Shown here in pieces: positions 6,401 to 13,613 of a stretch of 16,562 bases of DNA. The stretch's first letter is position 1. Every line of letters starts with the position of its first letter. The notes below the pieces were generated by a model. It saw only the letters and a list, made by a program, of their open reading frames with translations. It made no database searches and was not told where the DNA came from. The stretch is from an uncultured Panacagrimonas sp. (lineage in GTDB: Bacteria; Pseudomonadota; Gammaproteobacteria; Nevskiales; Nevskiaceae): positions 1 through 16,562 of the forward strand of contig CAMLNE010000048.1 of NCBI GenBank assembly GCA_946481265.1, written 5' to 3'. A program made the position numbers and the translations under genes.

Positions 6401-9391
6401 CAGGTCCGCGCCCTCGGTCTTCGCGAGCCTTGGATCGACCGCGATCAGATGGGCGCTGCGCTCCGCGTTACGGCCGACATAGGACAGGTCGCCGTCCGGC
6501 TTCACGCCGACCAGGAAGGGCATGCTCGAGACCAGCTGCGTGACCTCCGCGGCCACGCCGCGCCCACCTTCGGCCTCGAAGCCCTGCGCCACCAGCTGCA
6601 GGCGGTAGGTGGCCCTGGCGAAGCGATCCAGGCGCAACTCGAACTCGGCGTTGCCCTTGTCGTCGGTGGTGGTCTGCGGCAGCTCCTCGGTGAAGCCTTC
6701 GCGCGCCGCCTGCGGATCGGCGAAGCGGTAGCCAGGGTACTGCGGGAAGTTCGGCAGACTCGGCGAAAGGCGCAGCGTGGCGGTCACGCGGCGATCCTCG
6801 GCCGGTGCGCCGAACAGGTTCTGCAGGTCGACGCGCGCCGACAGCCCATCGGGCGAAACCCAGCCCTGTGGCGTCTCGCTGGACAGGTTCACGGCCATCT
6901 TGAGGCGGTCGGGCTCGAAGTCGCGCACCAGCACCGTGACCGAGCCGATCAAGTCGGTACGCTGGTGGTCCTTGACGATCGACAGGCTGAAGGTCCAGGT
7001 GCCGGTCGGCGAGCCCGCGCGGGTGGCGTGGCGGATCTCCTCGAACCCGGCGGCGGACAGCGGCAGGCGTTCCTTGCGCACGGTCTGACCGCGCGCGTCG
7101 ATGACTTCCAGCAGCAGCGGCAGGCCGGCGGGCAGCGGGCTCCAGTCCTGCGTGCGCACGATGGCGCCCAGGCGGATCTCCTCGCCGGGGCGGTACACGC
7201 CGCGGTCCGAGAACAGATAGGCACTCAGCGCGTTGCGGTCGGTGCTGTTGCCGACGCCGCCGACATCGAAGCGCGACATGTCGAGTTCGTGGATGCGGTA
7301 GTCCAGCGGCAGGAAGCTGGTGTCGCCGTCCTTGCGCGCCAGCACCATGACCGGCTCGTGCTCGCGCCGGAAATCCTTCAGGGTCGGGAAGCGGACATGG
7401 CCGTCCACGTCGCTGCGGCGCTCCAGCACCGGCAGGCCGTTGCGACCGATGATCTCGACCAGCACGTCGGCCACCGGCTGGCCCGTGTGGATGGACTGCA
7501 CGAACACGTCGGAACTGCCGTCGTGATTGCGCTTGATCAGCAGGCCGAGGTCGGTGACGACCACCAGGCGCTTGTCGACGACGGGCGCCTCTTCGGTTTC
7601 ACCCCAGTCATTGACCTGCGGGGCGCGGATCACGCGCTTGTTCTGCGCGTCCCAGGCCTCCAGGGTGAGCAGGAAGATCCCGCGGCGATCCTCGGTCCGA
7701 TCGGTCAGGTAGGGCTCGAGATCCAGCGCGGTGTAGGCCGGTTTGCCGGGCGCCAGCCGCGGCAGGGTCTCGATCCTCGAGGACTTCTCGGTGAGGTTGT
7801 CCTCGCTGAAGCTCCAATTCTGGAATTCGGGGTTGCTGAAGTCACCGCGCGTCTGCGTGACCAGGTGCTGAAGCTGCCGGGGCAGCAGGCGCGCGACCTG
7901 CACCCTCATTGCCGGGACGTCGCGCGAGACCACGTTGAGCAGCTTCGGGCCCGACATGGCCAGCAGTGATCCCGGCGCGACCACGCGCAGCTCGCGCGGG
8001 TACTCGGGCACCTGCAGCAGGCGCTCCTGGGTTTCGCCCAGGCGGTAGCCGCCGAAGGCGGTCAGGCCCTTTTCCAGGCGCAGGTAGATGAAGCGCCCCG
8101 GGTCGGCCGCGTAGCGGAAGGACTGCAGCTCGTTGTTGTCACGCTCGCCCGGGATCTGCTTCAGGTCGAGTGGCAGCGACTGCTCCAGCACGCGGTTATC
8201 GGCGCCGCGGTCGCTCCAGTTGAAGGGCTGGCCGCGATGGTTCTCCTCGAACTGCGCCTGGATCTTTGCGTCCGGGTGCTTGACGGGCAGCAGCCAGGCC
8301 TTGAGCCGCGGCGGAGTGTCCTTCTCGGGGACCGCGAAATTGAACTCGATGACCGCCACCTGCTGCGGATCGTCGTTCTCGTCGCGCGCCAGGTCGAGCT
8401 TGAGCTCCTGGACGGCCAGGGAATTGATGCCTGGGACCTTGACCTCCGATTTGAGCTCGGCGCCCGTCCGGTTGCCGCCGCGCGCAGAGCGCAGGCCATC
8501 GTCGATGACGAATTCAAGCCGGCCTTCCTTGGCCGGCACCGGCAGCTGCTCGGAGGCGATGTGGGCTTCCAGTCGCAGCTTGTCGTAGGTGACCGTGTAC
8601 GCGATCGCCCCGAGGTCCTGCTCCTTGCCCTCGGCGATCCGGTCATACAGCTTCAGCGTGATGCGCTGCTCCAGGTCCGCGGCATCGACCGGGTGGCTGA
8701 AACGCAGCGTGAGGACCGCCTTCTTGTCGGTGGCGACCTGCGGGTCCTGGTGGAACTCGGTGCCCTTGATCGTCGCCTCGAAGGCCGGGGCGGTGAATGC
8801 GAACTCGTACGTGTCGAGTCGCTGGTGCCCGGCAATGAGCCGCTTCTTGGCGAAGCCACCCTTGAACGCCTGCCCGACCGGCCAGTCCTCGGCCGGCTCG
8901 AAGCTCAGCGACTTGTCGTCGATCCACTGCCACGCGCCCGGATGCGCAGGATTCAGCGTGATCAGCGCCGAGGTCGGGTCCAGCGTCTTGCCGACCGCAT
9001 CGAGCGGCGCAACCGATTCGGAGAACCGCACGCGCAGCGGCTGCGGCGCACCGGGCGGATCGCACTCGTAGCAGGTCCGATCGGGTGCGCTGACCTCGAA
9101 GCTGACCAGTTGGGGCTTGGGCAGGGCCTGGTACCAGCGCCAGGCGATGACGCCTCCGGCAAGGAGCGCCAGCAGGAGGACCAGCAGGCCCGCGCTGCGG
9201 CGCGGCCGTGCCCGCGCGCCGGCGCGCAGCGCGTCCCAGCCGGCGCGAAGTCGCCGGCCGAGAAAGCGCAGCCAGTCCGGTGCATACCAGTCGATCGAGC
9301 CGAACAACATCGCCGACAGGGCCGCAATCCATCCGCCGACGGTGCGCAGCACTGCCAGGATTGTCGTCAGCAATTTCTTCAGCCCCGCCAT
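3431..9391 (-). CDS. Membrane-anchored bacterial alpha-2-macroglobulin with thioester
   Basis: Large protease-trapping envelope protein of 1986 residues, longer than E. coli ECAM/YfhM (about 1650). The start ATG at 9391 has a GGGGAG site just upstream. The N-terminus is not a lipoprotein signal. It has a hydrophobic segment (about 7-33), an Arg-rich stretch (46-65) and a strong membrane segment (67-86), suggesting an inner-membrane anchor with the body in the periplasm. Many beta-rich macroglobulin domains follow. Landmarks: the MG motif GVYRPGEEIRL at 731; the bait-region-domain motif AVDEGILQ at 1219; the A2M domain from about 1297 (GIVEADTTERRLEYRVPDHF); the thioester motif PYSCTEQLVSQ with C1506, E1508 and Q1509; an alpha-helical thioester domain to about 1780; and a C-terminal MG domain. 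Cysteines pair as CxxC near both ends of the exported part (C107/C110 and C1911/C1914). The usual partner pbpC is not adjacent. Upstream lies the NMO gene, 183 bp away on the same strand. Confidence 0.96.
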   Translation of the reverse strand: MAGLKKLLTTILAVLRTVGGWIAALSAMLFGSIDWYAPDWLRFLGRRLRAGWDALRAGARARPRRSAGLLVLLLALLAGGVIAWRWYQALPKPQLVSFEVSAPDRTCYECDPPGAPQPLRVRFSESVAPLDAVGKTLDPTSALITLNPAHPGAWQWIDDKSLSFEPAEDWPVGQAFKGGFAKKRLIAGHQRLDTYEFAFTAPAFEATIKGTEFHQDPQVATDKKAVLTLRFSHPVDAADLEQRITLKLYDRIAEGKEQDLGAIAYTVTYDKLRLEAHIASEQLPVPAKEGRLEFVIDDGLRSARGGNRTGAELKSEVKVPGINSLAVQELKLDLARDENDDPQQVAVIEFNFAVPEKDTPPRLKAWLLPVKHPDAKIQAQFEENHRGQPFNWSDRGADNRVLEQSLPLDLKQIPGERDNNELQSFRYAADPGRFIYLRLEKGLTAFGGYRLGETQERLLQVPEYPRELRVVAPGSLLAMSGPKLLNVVSRDVPAMRVQVARLLPRQLQHLVTQTRGDFSNPEFQNWSFSEDNLTEKSSRIETLPRLAPGKPAYTALDLEPYLTDRTEDRRGIFLLTLEAWDAQNKRVIRAPQVNDWGETEEAPVVDKRLVVVTDLGLLIKRNHDGSSDVFVQSIHTGQPVADVLVEIIGRNGLPVLERRSDVDGHVRFPTLKDFRREHEPVMVLARKDGDTSFLPLDYRIHELDMSRFDVGGVGNSTDRNALSAYLFSDRGVYRPGEEIRLGAIVRTQDWSPLPAGLPLLLEVIDARGQTVRKERLPLSAAGFEEIRHATRAGSPTGTWTFSLSIVKDHQRTDLIGSVTVLVRDFEPDRLKMAVNLSSETPQGWVSPDGLSARVDLQNLFGAPAEDRRVTATLRLSPSLPNFPQYPGYRFADPQAAREGFTEELPQTTTDDKGNAEFELRLDRFARATYRLQLVAQGFEAEGGRGVAAEVTQLVSSMPFLVGVKPDGDLSYVGRNAERSAHLIAVDPRLAKTEGADLRLQRIEIKYVSTLVKQDNGTFKYESRRREVGLTESALTIPAAGHRLPLDSSTPGSFAYLVLDAAGQQLARLDYTGAGDAHLAARMEKNAELQLALSKKDYAPGEEIELQVNAPYTGAGLITIERDKVYAWKWFAADTTASTQRITLPEGLEGNAYVSVSFVRDPGSAEIYTSPLSYGVAPFSVDIDGRRSRLAVDAPALMKPGQTASFRYRADRPSKMVLFAVDEGILQVARYTTPDPLGFLFQKRRLDVGTMQILDLILPEFRAAMMQAAPGGDADGLLAQHLNPFKRKTDAPVAYWSGIVEADTTERRLEYRVPDHFNGRLRVMAVAVSDDAIGVYEGATLVRGDFILSPNAPTFVAPGDTFEVSLGVSNQAEGSGADARIALSLAVGKGLEVIEGAQQTLTVAEGRESSLRFKLRATDDLGDAKLEFGSRLGDKSAKRSISLSVRPATPYRTQISAGVVKPGTQLDVPVARQLYPEFREQEAGLSSLPMGLANGFVSYLGHYPYSCTEQLVSQAIPALVLSKRPEFGRIEAYPKADFNGLVSELRSRQNPDGAYRYWPGSFETHEFVSVYVQHVLVEAQERGQTVPRDLLDQGNEYLRFLASRDGNTLDEERSGAFALYLLTRQGHTLGAEASRLRERLESRYAKQWRGDIAAAYLAAAMKLMRQDREADALFARIELSGARPADRWHDDMTADAELLYLAARHFPTRLETLPADFIETLADRITRHRYHSLSAATTLLALDAYASVAAPQVAGKLALAEVLADGKLGPLNLPEGLFPKTDFSAAATQLRFGNQGERPAYAFMSQAGFERTPPTDVLREGFEILREYADKDGKPVTKVRQGEEVTVRLKFRSITDASSWNVALVDLLPGGFEMVVPPREARTRLGQASQDTTRFQDEAEEAGDSDGSSWTCPICQSGTRAQISFADFREDRSVFYVGVTPDLSEIVYRIKATNTGTFTVPPAYGEGMYDRGFNARSAAGGITVTAP

Positions 9392-9438
9392 CGTGTGCTC
9401 CCCGATCGTTCGACACGACCGCGACGGTCGCCAGCCTC

Positions 9439-9444
9439 ATTCTA
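9439..9444 (-). promoter_or_regulatory. Candidate -10 element for the macroglobulin gene
   Basis: Read on the minus strand, 9444-9439 is TAGAAT, one mismatch from TATAAT. It would start transcription near 9432 and leave a leader of about 40 nt before the ATG at 9391. The -35 region is poor. A perfect dyad, CGACCG-CGA-CGGTCG (9416-9430), lies in the predicted early transcript and could be an operator or a leader hairpin. This suggests the gene can be transcribed separately from the upstream NMO gene. Confidence 0.35.
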
Positions 9445-9574
9445 TGAAGAGCAGGTGGCAGTCCGCAGAACAGCCCGTGGAATCGCCGTGACGCGGCGCG
9501 CACTTGCCCGTCCTGCGACGGATGGGCCGGGGCAGCCTTCTGGCGGAGCGGAGCAGGAAACCGGAGGCCCGGGC

Positions 9575-11083
9575 TCAGGTCCGGCCGGGCTCCTTGGCCG
9601 CAGCGTCGACCCTCGCGATGTTGCGCTCGTGTGCTTCGAGCATCGCCTGCAGATCGCCATGCAGCGCGTCGTCGCCGACCTTCGGCAACAGCTCCTGGAG
9701 CTTGCGCACGACCCATTGCTGGCCGCGGTTGAGAAAGGCCATGCGTGCATCGATATCGGGGATCGCCATGGCCTTGCCGTAGAAGGCGCCGGTATTGCGC
9801 GAGGGGGTTCCGCCCAGCGTGCGGATGGCACGCGACAGCACCGCGCACCAGCGCGCCTCGTCGTGCTGGATGTCCACCACCAGGCCATGGCGCGGTCCGG
9901 CGGCGACCTGCGCGGCCGTACGCAGCGCGACGCGTGCCCCTGCGCGTTCGGCCTCGAGCAGCACGCCGAGCTGCTCGAGCAGCGAGGAGCGATCGAGCTG
10001 CCCGAACTGGCCGGGATCCAGCTCGTGCAGCAGGCAGGGTGCGGAGGCGGGCGCGGGTATCGCCTGCACCGGCGCTGCGCCGCTGCTCATGAGTGCGGCG
10101 GCCTGGCTGACGATCAGACGCAGGCATTCACCGGCCGGCATGAGGCGATCGATGCGGTCGACGCCCCGACCGGCGTAGAGCGCCATCGCCTCGTAGTCGC
10201 CGGTCATCGAACGCAGCGGGGAGTCCGTGCTGAACAGGTAGATCGGCCGACCTTCCTCCTCGCCGATGACGGTGCGCTGCCCACCATCCGGATCGCCGCG
10301 CGTGCCGGAGGTGACGCTGTTCGCCAGGACCCGGACGCGCGCCCGGCGCGGCCAGTTGATGTGGAAGGCATCGGTGAGGACGGTGTCATGTGCGCGGCCC
10401 GCCACCAGGCGCTGCTTGTGATAGTCGTGAGCGAAGGACTCGGTGCTTGCGGCAAAGGCGGTGCCGATCACGGCGCCCTGTGCGCCGAGCGACATCGCGC
10501 TCGACAGGCCGGCGCCGTCGGCGATGCCGCCCGCCGCCAGCAGGGGAAGGCCGGTTGCACCGGCCACGTCGGGCAACAGCTGCTCGAGCGGGATCAGGCC
10601 GCGTACGTGGCCACCGGCTTCGACGCCCTGGACGATCAGCACGTCGGCACCCGCCTGTTCGGCCTCGACCGCATCGTCGATCGAGCCGACCTGGCAGACC
10701 ACGAGGATGCCGGCGTCGTGCAGACGGCTGACGAGGCCGGCCTGCAGATCCCAGAACAGGCAGACCACCGGAACGCGCAACTCGATACAGGCCACGACCT
10801 GGTCGTTCAGCAGGCCGGGCGGCGTCGCCGCCGGGATCAGGTTCACGCCGAAGGGGACATCACCGGCGCGACGGACCGCTTCGACCTCGGCGCGGATCAG
10901 CGCGACCGGCTCACGAACCATGCCCAGGAGGCCAAAGCCGCCGGCCGCGCCGACGGCCGCCACCAGCTCCGAGCGGGCCACGCCGCCCATCCCGGCCAGC
11001 ACCACCGGGTAGCTGCAGCCAAGCAGGTCGCAGATCGGCGTATGCAGTGCCGCGGCCGGCGGCCATGGAGTGGAGGCGGGCAT
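9575..11083 (-). CDS. Nitronate monooxygenase fused to a C-terminal helical (DUF6306-like) domain
   Basis: Predicted FMN-dependent enzyme of 502 residues. The first ~340 residues match the nitronate monooxygenase/2-nitropropane dioxygenase TIM barrel, which oxidises alkyl nitronates. Visible motifs: VVLAGMGGVARSELVAAVG near 27-45; QGVEAGGHVRG with the likely catalytic-base His159; and the phosphate-binding segments LLAAGGIADGAGL and GAVIGTAFAAS. NMOs normally end near 320-390 residues; here about 130 extra residues (about 370-502) form a helical domain. Its motifs are LLEAERAGARVALR, HDEARWCAVL (D408-E409), LGGTPSRNTGAFYGKAM, FLNRGQQWVVRKL and MLEAHERNIARV. From memory this resembles DUF6306 and looks ferritin-like because of its paired acidic/His helices; I could not search it. 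The gene is divergent from a MarR regulator 36 bp away, sharing a dyad operator candidate. The ribosome-binding site is weak. Confidence 0.9.
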   Translation of the reverse strand: MPASTPWPPAAALHTPICDLLGCSYPVVLAGMGGVARSELVAAVGAAGGFGLLGMVREPVALIRAEVEAVRRAGDVPFGVNLIPAATPPGLLNDQVVACIELRVPVVCLFWDLQAGLVSRLHDAGILVVCQVGSIDDAVEAEQAGADVLIVQGVEAGGHVRGLIPLEQLLPDVAGATGLPLLAAGGIADGAGLSSAMSLGAQGAVIGTAFAASTESFAHDYHKQRLVAGRAHDTVLTDAFHINWPRRARVRVLANSVTSGTRGDPDGGQRTVIGEEEGRPIYLFSTDSPLRSMTGDYEAMALYAGRGVDRIDRLMPAGECLRLIVSQAAALMSSGAAPVQAIPAPASAPCLLHELDPGQFGQLDRSSLLEQLGVLLEAERAGARVALRTAAQVAAGPRHGLVVDIQHDEARWCAVLSRAIRTLGGTPSRNTGAFYGKAMAIPDIDARMAFLNRGQQWVVRKLQELLPKVGDDALHGDLQAMLEAHERNIARVDAAAKEPGRT

Positions 11084-11090
11084 GCCTGTT

Positions 11091-11109
11091 TATATCACGC
11101 TGCGATATA
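11091..11109. promoter_or_regulatory. Palindromic operator candidate between NMO and marR
   Basis: TATATCAC (11091-11098), spacer GCT, GCGATATA (11102-11109) is an imperfect dyad: 7 of 8 positions pair, the exception being A versus G. It fills the middle of the 36-bp divergent gap and overlaps AT-rich -10-like sequences on both strands (TATAAA on minus at 11094-11089, TATAGT on plus at 11106-11111). This is the expected size and place for a MarR dimer repressing both genes. Both transcripts would have very short or no leaders. Confidence 0.6.
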
Positions 11110-11119
11110 GTTTGGACAA

Positions 11120-11554
11120 ATGCCCACTTCGAAGCGCGTCGAGAACGCGGTCACCCAGGCGCAGTTCGAGCAACTCGCGGCTTTCCGCTATCGGCTGCGC
11201 CTGTTCCTGCGTTTCAGCGAGCAGGTCGCGCGCCGGGAGGGGGTCACCCCGATCCAGTACCAGCTGCTCCTGCAGATCCGCGGCCTGCCCGGGCGCGACT
11301 GGGCCACGGTGGGTGAACTGGCCGAGCGTCTCCAGGTGCGCCACAACGCGGTGGTGTCCCTGGTGACGCGCTGCGAGAGCCTGAGCCTGGTGCGGCGCTG
11401 CGCTTCGCCCACCGACGGCCGCGAGGTGCACGTGCGGCTGCAGCCCAAGGGGCAGCGCGTGCTGGCGAGGCTCGCGCCGCTGCACCATGCGGAACTGCGC
11501 GCGCTCGGTGCGGCAATGGCGCCGGTGCTGCCGACGCCGCCGTCGCGTCGGTAA
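11120..11554 (+). CDS. MarR-family transcriptional regulator
   Basis: Predicted winged-helix dimeric repressor of 144 residues. Dimerisation helices occupy about 12-37 (FEQLAAFRYRLRLFLRFSEQ). The recognition helix-turn-helix is about 63-90 (TVGELAERLQVRHNAVVSLV), followed by the wing with the MarR hallmark SPTDGREVHVRL (D99, G100, R101). A C-terminal dimerisation helix (about 112-135) closes the fold. Length is normal. The N-terminal GVTPIQYQLLLQIRG segment is typical of the family. Cys85 and Cys94 lie near the DNA-binding region and could serve redox sensing, but that is speculation. The ATG at 11120 is preceded by only a weak GGAC, and the transcript may be nearly leaderless. Divergent from the NMO fusion gene, it probably controls itself and that gene through the dyad at 11091-11109; the ligand is unknown. 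Confidence 0.92.
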   Translation: MPTSKRVENAVTQAQFEQLAAFRYRLRLFLRFSEQVARREGVTPIQYQLLLQIRGLPGRDWATVGELAERLQVRHNAVVSLVTRCESLSLVRRCASPTDGREVHVRLQPKGQRVLARLAPLHHAELRALGAAMAPVLPTPPSRR

Positions 11555-11555
11555 A

Positions 11556-11589
11556 GCCGAGGTCGGCGTGAGGCGGCAGGTGGCCTGCC
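11556..11589. terminator. Hairpin pair between convergent genes, possible weak terminator
   Basis: Two small stems lie in the 53-bp gap between marR and the convergent acyl-CoA dehydrogenase gene: GCCGA-GG-TCGGC (11556-11567) and GGCAGG-TGG-CCTGCC (11575-11589). Neither has a T-tract on either strand, so intrinsic termination is uncertain. Confidence 0.3.
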
Positions 11590-11607
11590 TGCGCCGCGCC
11601 GCGCGTC

Positions 11608-13428
11608 CTACTCGAACACGAAGCTCTCCACCGGCATCCGCGTCAGCGTTTTGCTCGGCTTTACCATCGAGGCGGCGTGGCCGCGTGCACGTGGCAGCAG
11701 GTGATCGAAGTAGAACTTCGCCGTGGCGATCTTGGCCTTGTAGAACTCGGCCTTTTCCGCTCCGTTCTCCTGCGCCAGCTTCTGCGACGCCACCGATGCG
11801 ATGCGCGCCCAGAAGTAGCCCATCGCCACATAGCCGGAATACATCAGGAAGTGATGACTGGCGCTGGACACCACATCGCGGTCCTTGCGGGCCGACAGCA
11901 TGATGCGCACGGTCAACACGTTCCACTCCGCTGCCAGCCTGGCCAGTTCAGTGGCGTAGCGACGCATCCTCGAGTGGCTCATGTGCTCCATGGCGAATCT
12001 CGCCAGCAGCGCGGTGAATTCGCGTACGGCCTTGCCGCGCGTCTGCAGCAGCACCTTGCGTCCGAGCAGGTCGAGCGCCTGGATGCCGGTGGTTCCCTCG
12101 TAGAGCGTGGCGATGCGCGCGTCACGCGCGATCTGCTCCATGCCGTGTTCCTTGATGTAGCCGTGGCCGCCGAACACCTGCATGCCGTGGTTGGCGGCTT
12201 CCAGCCCCATCTCGGTCAGGAAGCCCTTGAGGATCGGCGTGAGGAAGCCGAGCCGGTTGTCCCACTCCTTGTACTTGGCCGGATCGTTCTCGATGATCCC
12301 GTTGACCATGTGATCGGCGTACTGCGCTGCAAAGTAGACCATTGCGCGGCCGCCCTCGGCGATCGCCTTCTGCGTCAGCAGCATGCGGCGCACGTCGGCA
12401 TGGTGGATGATCGCGTCGGCGACCTGCTCGGGCTCTTTCTTGCCGGACAGCGCGCGCATCGAGCGACGATCCTTGGCGTAGGCCAGCGCGCCCTGGAACG
12501 AAAGTTCCGCATGCGCCACGCCCTGCACCGCCGTGCCGATGCGCGCCGTGTTCATGAAGGTGAACATCGCCTCGAGGCCCTTGTTGGGCTCGCCCAGCAT
12601 CCAGCCCTGCGAATCCTCAAAGTTGATGGTGCAGGTGGCGGAAGCGCGGATTCCCATCTTGTGCTCGATCGAGGAGCAGGCGACGGCATTGCCTTCGCCG
12701 GCGGAGCCATCCGCATCGGGCAGGCGCTTGGGAACCAGGAACAGCGAGATGCCGCGGGTGCCGGACGGTGCATCGGGCAGGCGCGCGAGCACCACGTGGA
12801 TGATGTTCGCTGCCAGGTCGTGTTCGCCGGCGGAGATGAAGATCTTGGTCCCGGTGATCGAGTACGACCCGTCTCCACGCGGTTCAGCCCGGCTCTTGAC
12901 CTGTCCGAGATCGGTGCCGCACTGCGGTTCGGTCAGGCACATCGTGCCGGTCCAGCGGCCTTCGACCAGCGGCGGCATGTAGACCTTCAGCAGTTCCGGG
13001 GTGGCGTATTGCATGATCGTGTTCATCGCGCCGAGCGACAGGCCCGGATACATCGTGAACGACCAGTTGGCCGTGCCCATCATCTCGGACTTGAACAGGC
13101 CCATCGACATCGGCAGTCCCTGGCCACCGAACTCCGTCGGGTGCGACAGGCCCTGCCAGCCGCCGGCGACGTACTGGTCATAGGCCTCCTTGAAGCCCTG
13201 CGGGGTGCGCACCTCGCCCTTGTCGAAGTGACAGCCCTCTTCGTCGCCCGGCAGGTTGATCGGCGAGAGCACTTCCTCGCAGAAGTTCGCGCACTCGTCG
13301 AGGATGCTGGACACCGTCGCCGCGTCCGCTTCCTTGCCATTGGACAGGCCGGCGTAATGCGAAGGGAAGTCGAACACCTCGTTGATGAGGAAGCGCATGT
13401 CGCGCAGGGGCGCTTTGTAGGCGGGCAT
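11608..13428 (-). CDS. Acyl-CoA dehydrogenase, long DmdC/FadE-like form
   Basis: FAD enzyme of 606 residues that introduces an alpha-beta double bond into an acyl-CoA. It has the small N-terminal cap of the long subgroup (YKAPLRDMRFLINEVFD, 4-20), the FAD/acyl-binding segment CLTEPQCGTDLG (164-175), the conserved MQVFGGHGYI (416-425) and the catalytic base Glu444 in LYEGTTGIQ. The final ~130 residues form the extra C-terminal helical domain of this subgroup. Its ~600-residue size is usual for proteins annotated as DmdC (3-methylmercaptopropionyl-CoA dehydrogenase) or as generic C-terminal-domain acyl-CoA dehydrogenases, versus about 380 for short forms. The substrate cannot be read from the sequence; no dmdB, thiolase or hydratase gene is near. 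The ATG at 13428 has a GGAG site 8 bases upstream. Its own promoter should lie in the 185-bp gap to the barrel gene, but I see no convincing hexamers. Confidence 0.95.
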   Translation of the reverse strand: MPAYKAPLRDMRFLINEVFDFPSHYAGLSNGKEADAATVSSILDECANFCEEVLSPINLPGDEEGCHFDKGEVRTPQGFKEAYDQYVAGGWQGLSHPTEFGGQGLPMSMGLFKSEMMGTANWSFTMYPGLSLGAMNTIMQYATPELLKVYMPPLVEGRWTGTMCLTEPQCGTDLGQVKSRAEPRGDGSYSITGTKIFISAGEHDLAANIIHVVLARLPDAPSGTRGISLFLVPKRLPDADGSAGEGNAVACSSIEHKMGIRASATCTINFEDSQGWMLGEPNKGLEAMFTFMNTARIGTAVQGVAHAELSFQGALAYAKDRRSMRALSGKKEPEQVADAIIHHADVRRMLLTQKAIAEGGRAMVYFAAQYADHMVNGIIENDPAKYKEWDNRLGFLTPILKGFLTEMGLEAANHGMQVFGGHGYIKEHGMEQIARDARIATLYEGTTGIQALDLLGRKVLLQTRGKAVREFTALLARFAMEHMSHSRMRRYATELARLAAEWNVLTVRIMLSARKDRDVVSSASHHFLMYSGYVAMGYFWARIASVASQKLAQENGAEKAEFYKAKIATAKFYFDHLLPRARGHAASMVKPSKTLTRMPVESFVFE

Positions 13429-13545
13429 GTGAAGGCTCCAGGAAAATTAGGACGACAAGAGGCGTCGCTCGTGGCTGCCGATTCTTCGCTTCGAGAGACG
13501 GGCTGGCATTGGCCGATCGGGTGCGCCGCATGGCGCTTCGGCAGA

Positions 13546-13566
13546 ACGGCGCGCGATCCGCGCCGT
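13546..13566 (-). terminator. Hairpin after the barrel-protein gene
   Basis: ACGGCGCG (13546-13553), loop CGATC, CGCGCCGT (13559-13566): a perfect 8-bp GC stem 47 bp past the stop of the upstream minus-strand gene. There is no U-tract, so it may only slow polymerase or protect the 3' end. It marks the likely end of that transcript. Confidence 0.4.
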
Positions 13567-13613
13567 GTTCCTCGCCGCGGCCTGCGCCAGGAGCGGCAGC
13601 CGGTGGACAGGCC

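Noticed and set aside
3872..7969. 1365-codon plus-strand open frame
   Set aside because: It is wholly antisense to the alpha-2-macroglobulin, whose domains and thioester motif are clear. The translation is Arg/Gln/Leu/Gly-rich without motifs, typical of antisense frames in GC-rich genes.
9392..9574. NMO and macroglobulin as one tight operon
   Set aside because: The 183-bp gap with a good -10 hexamer argues for separate control. Read-through cannot be excluded but is not shown.
8237..11110. 957-codon plus-strand open frame
   Set aside because: It spans the antisense of two unrelated genes (macroglobulin 5' end and NMO) and the intergenic gap. No domain is recognisable.
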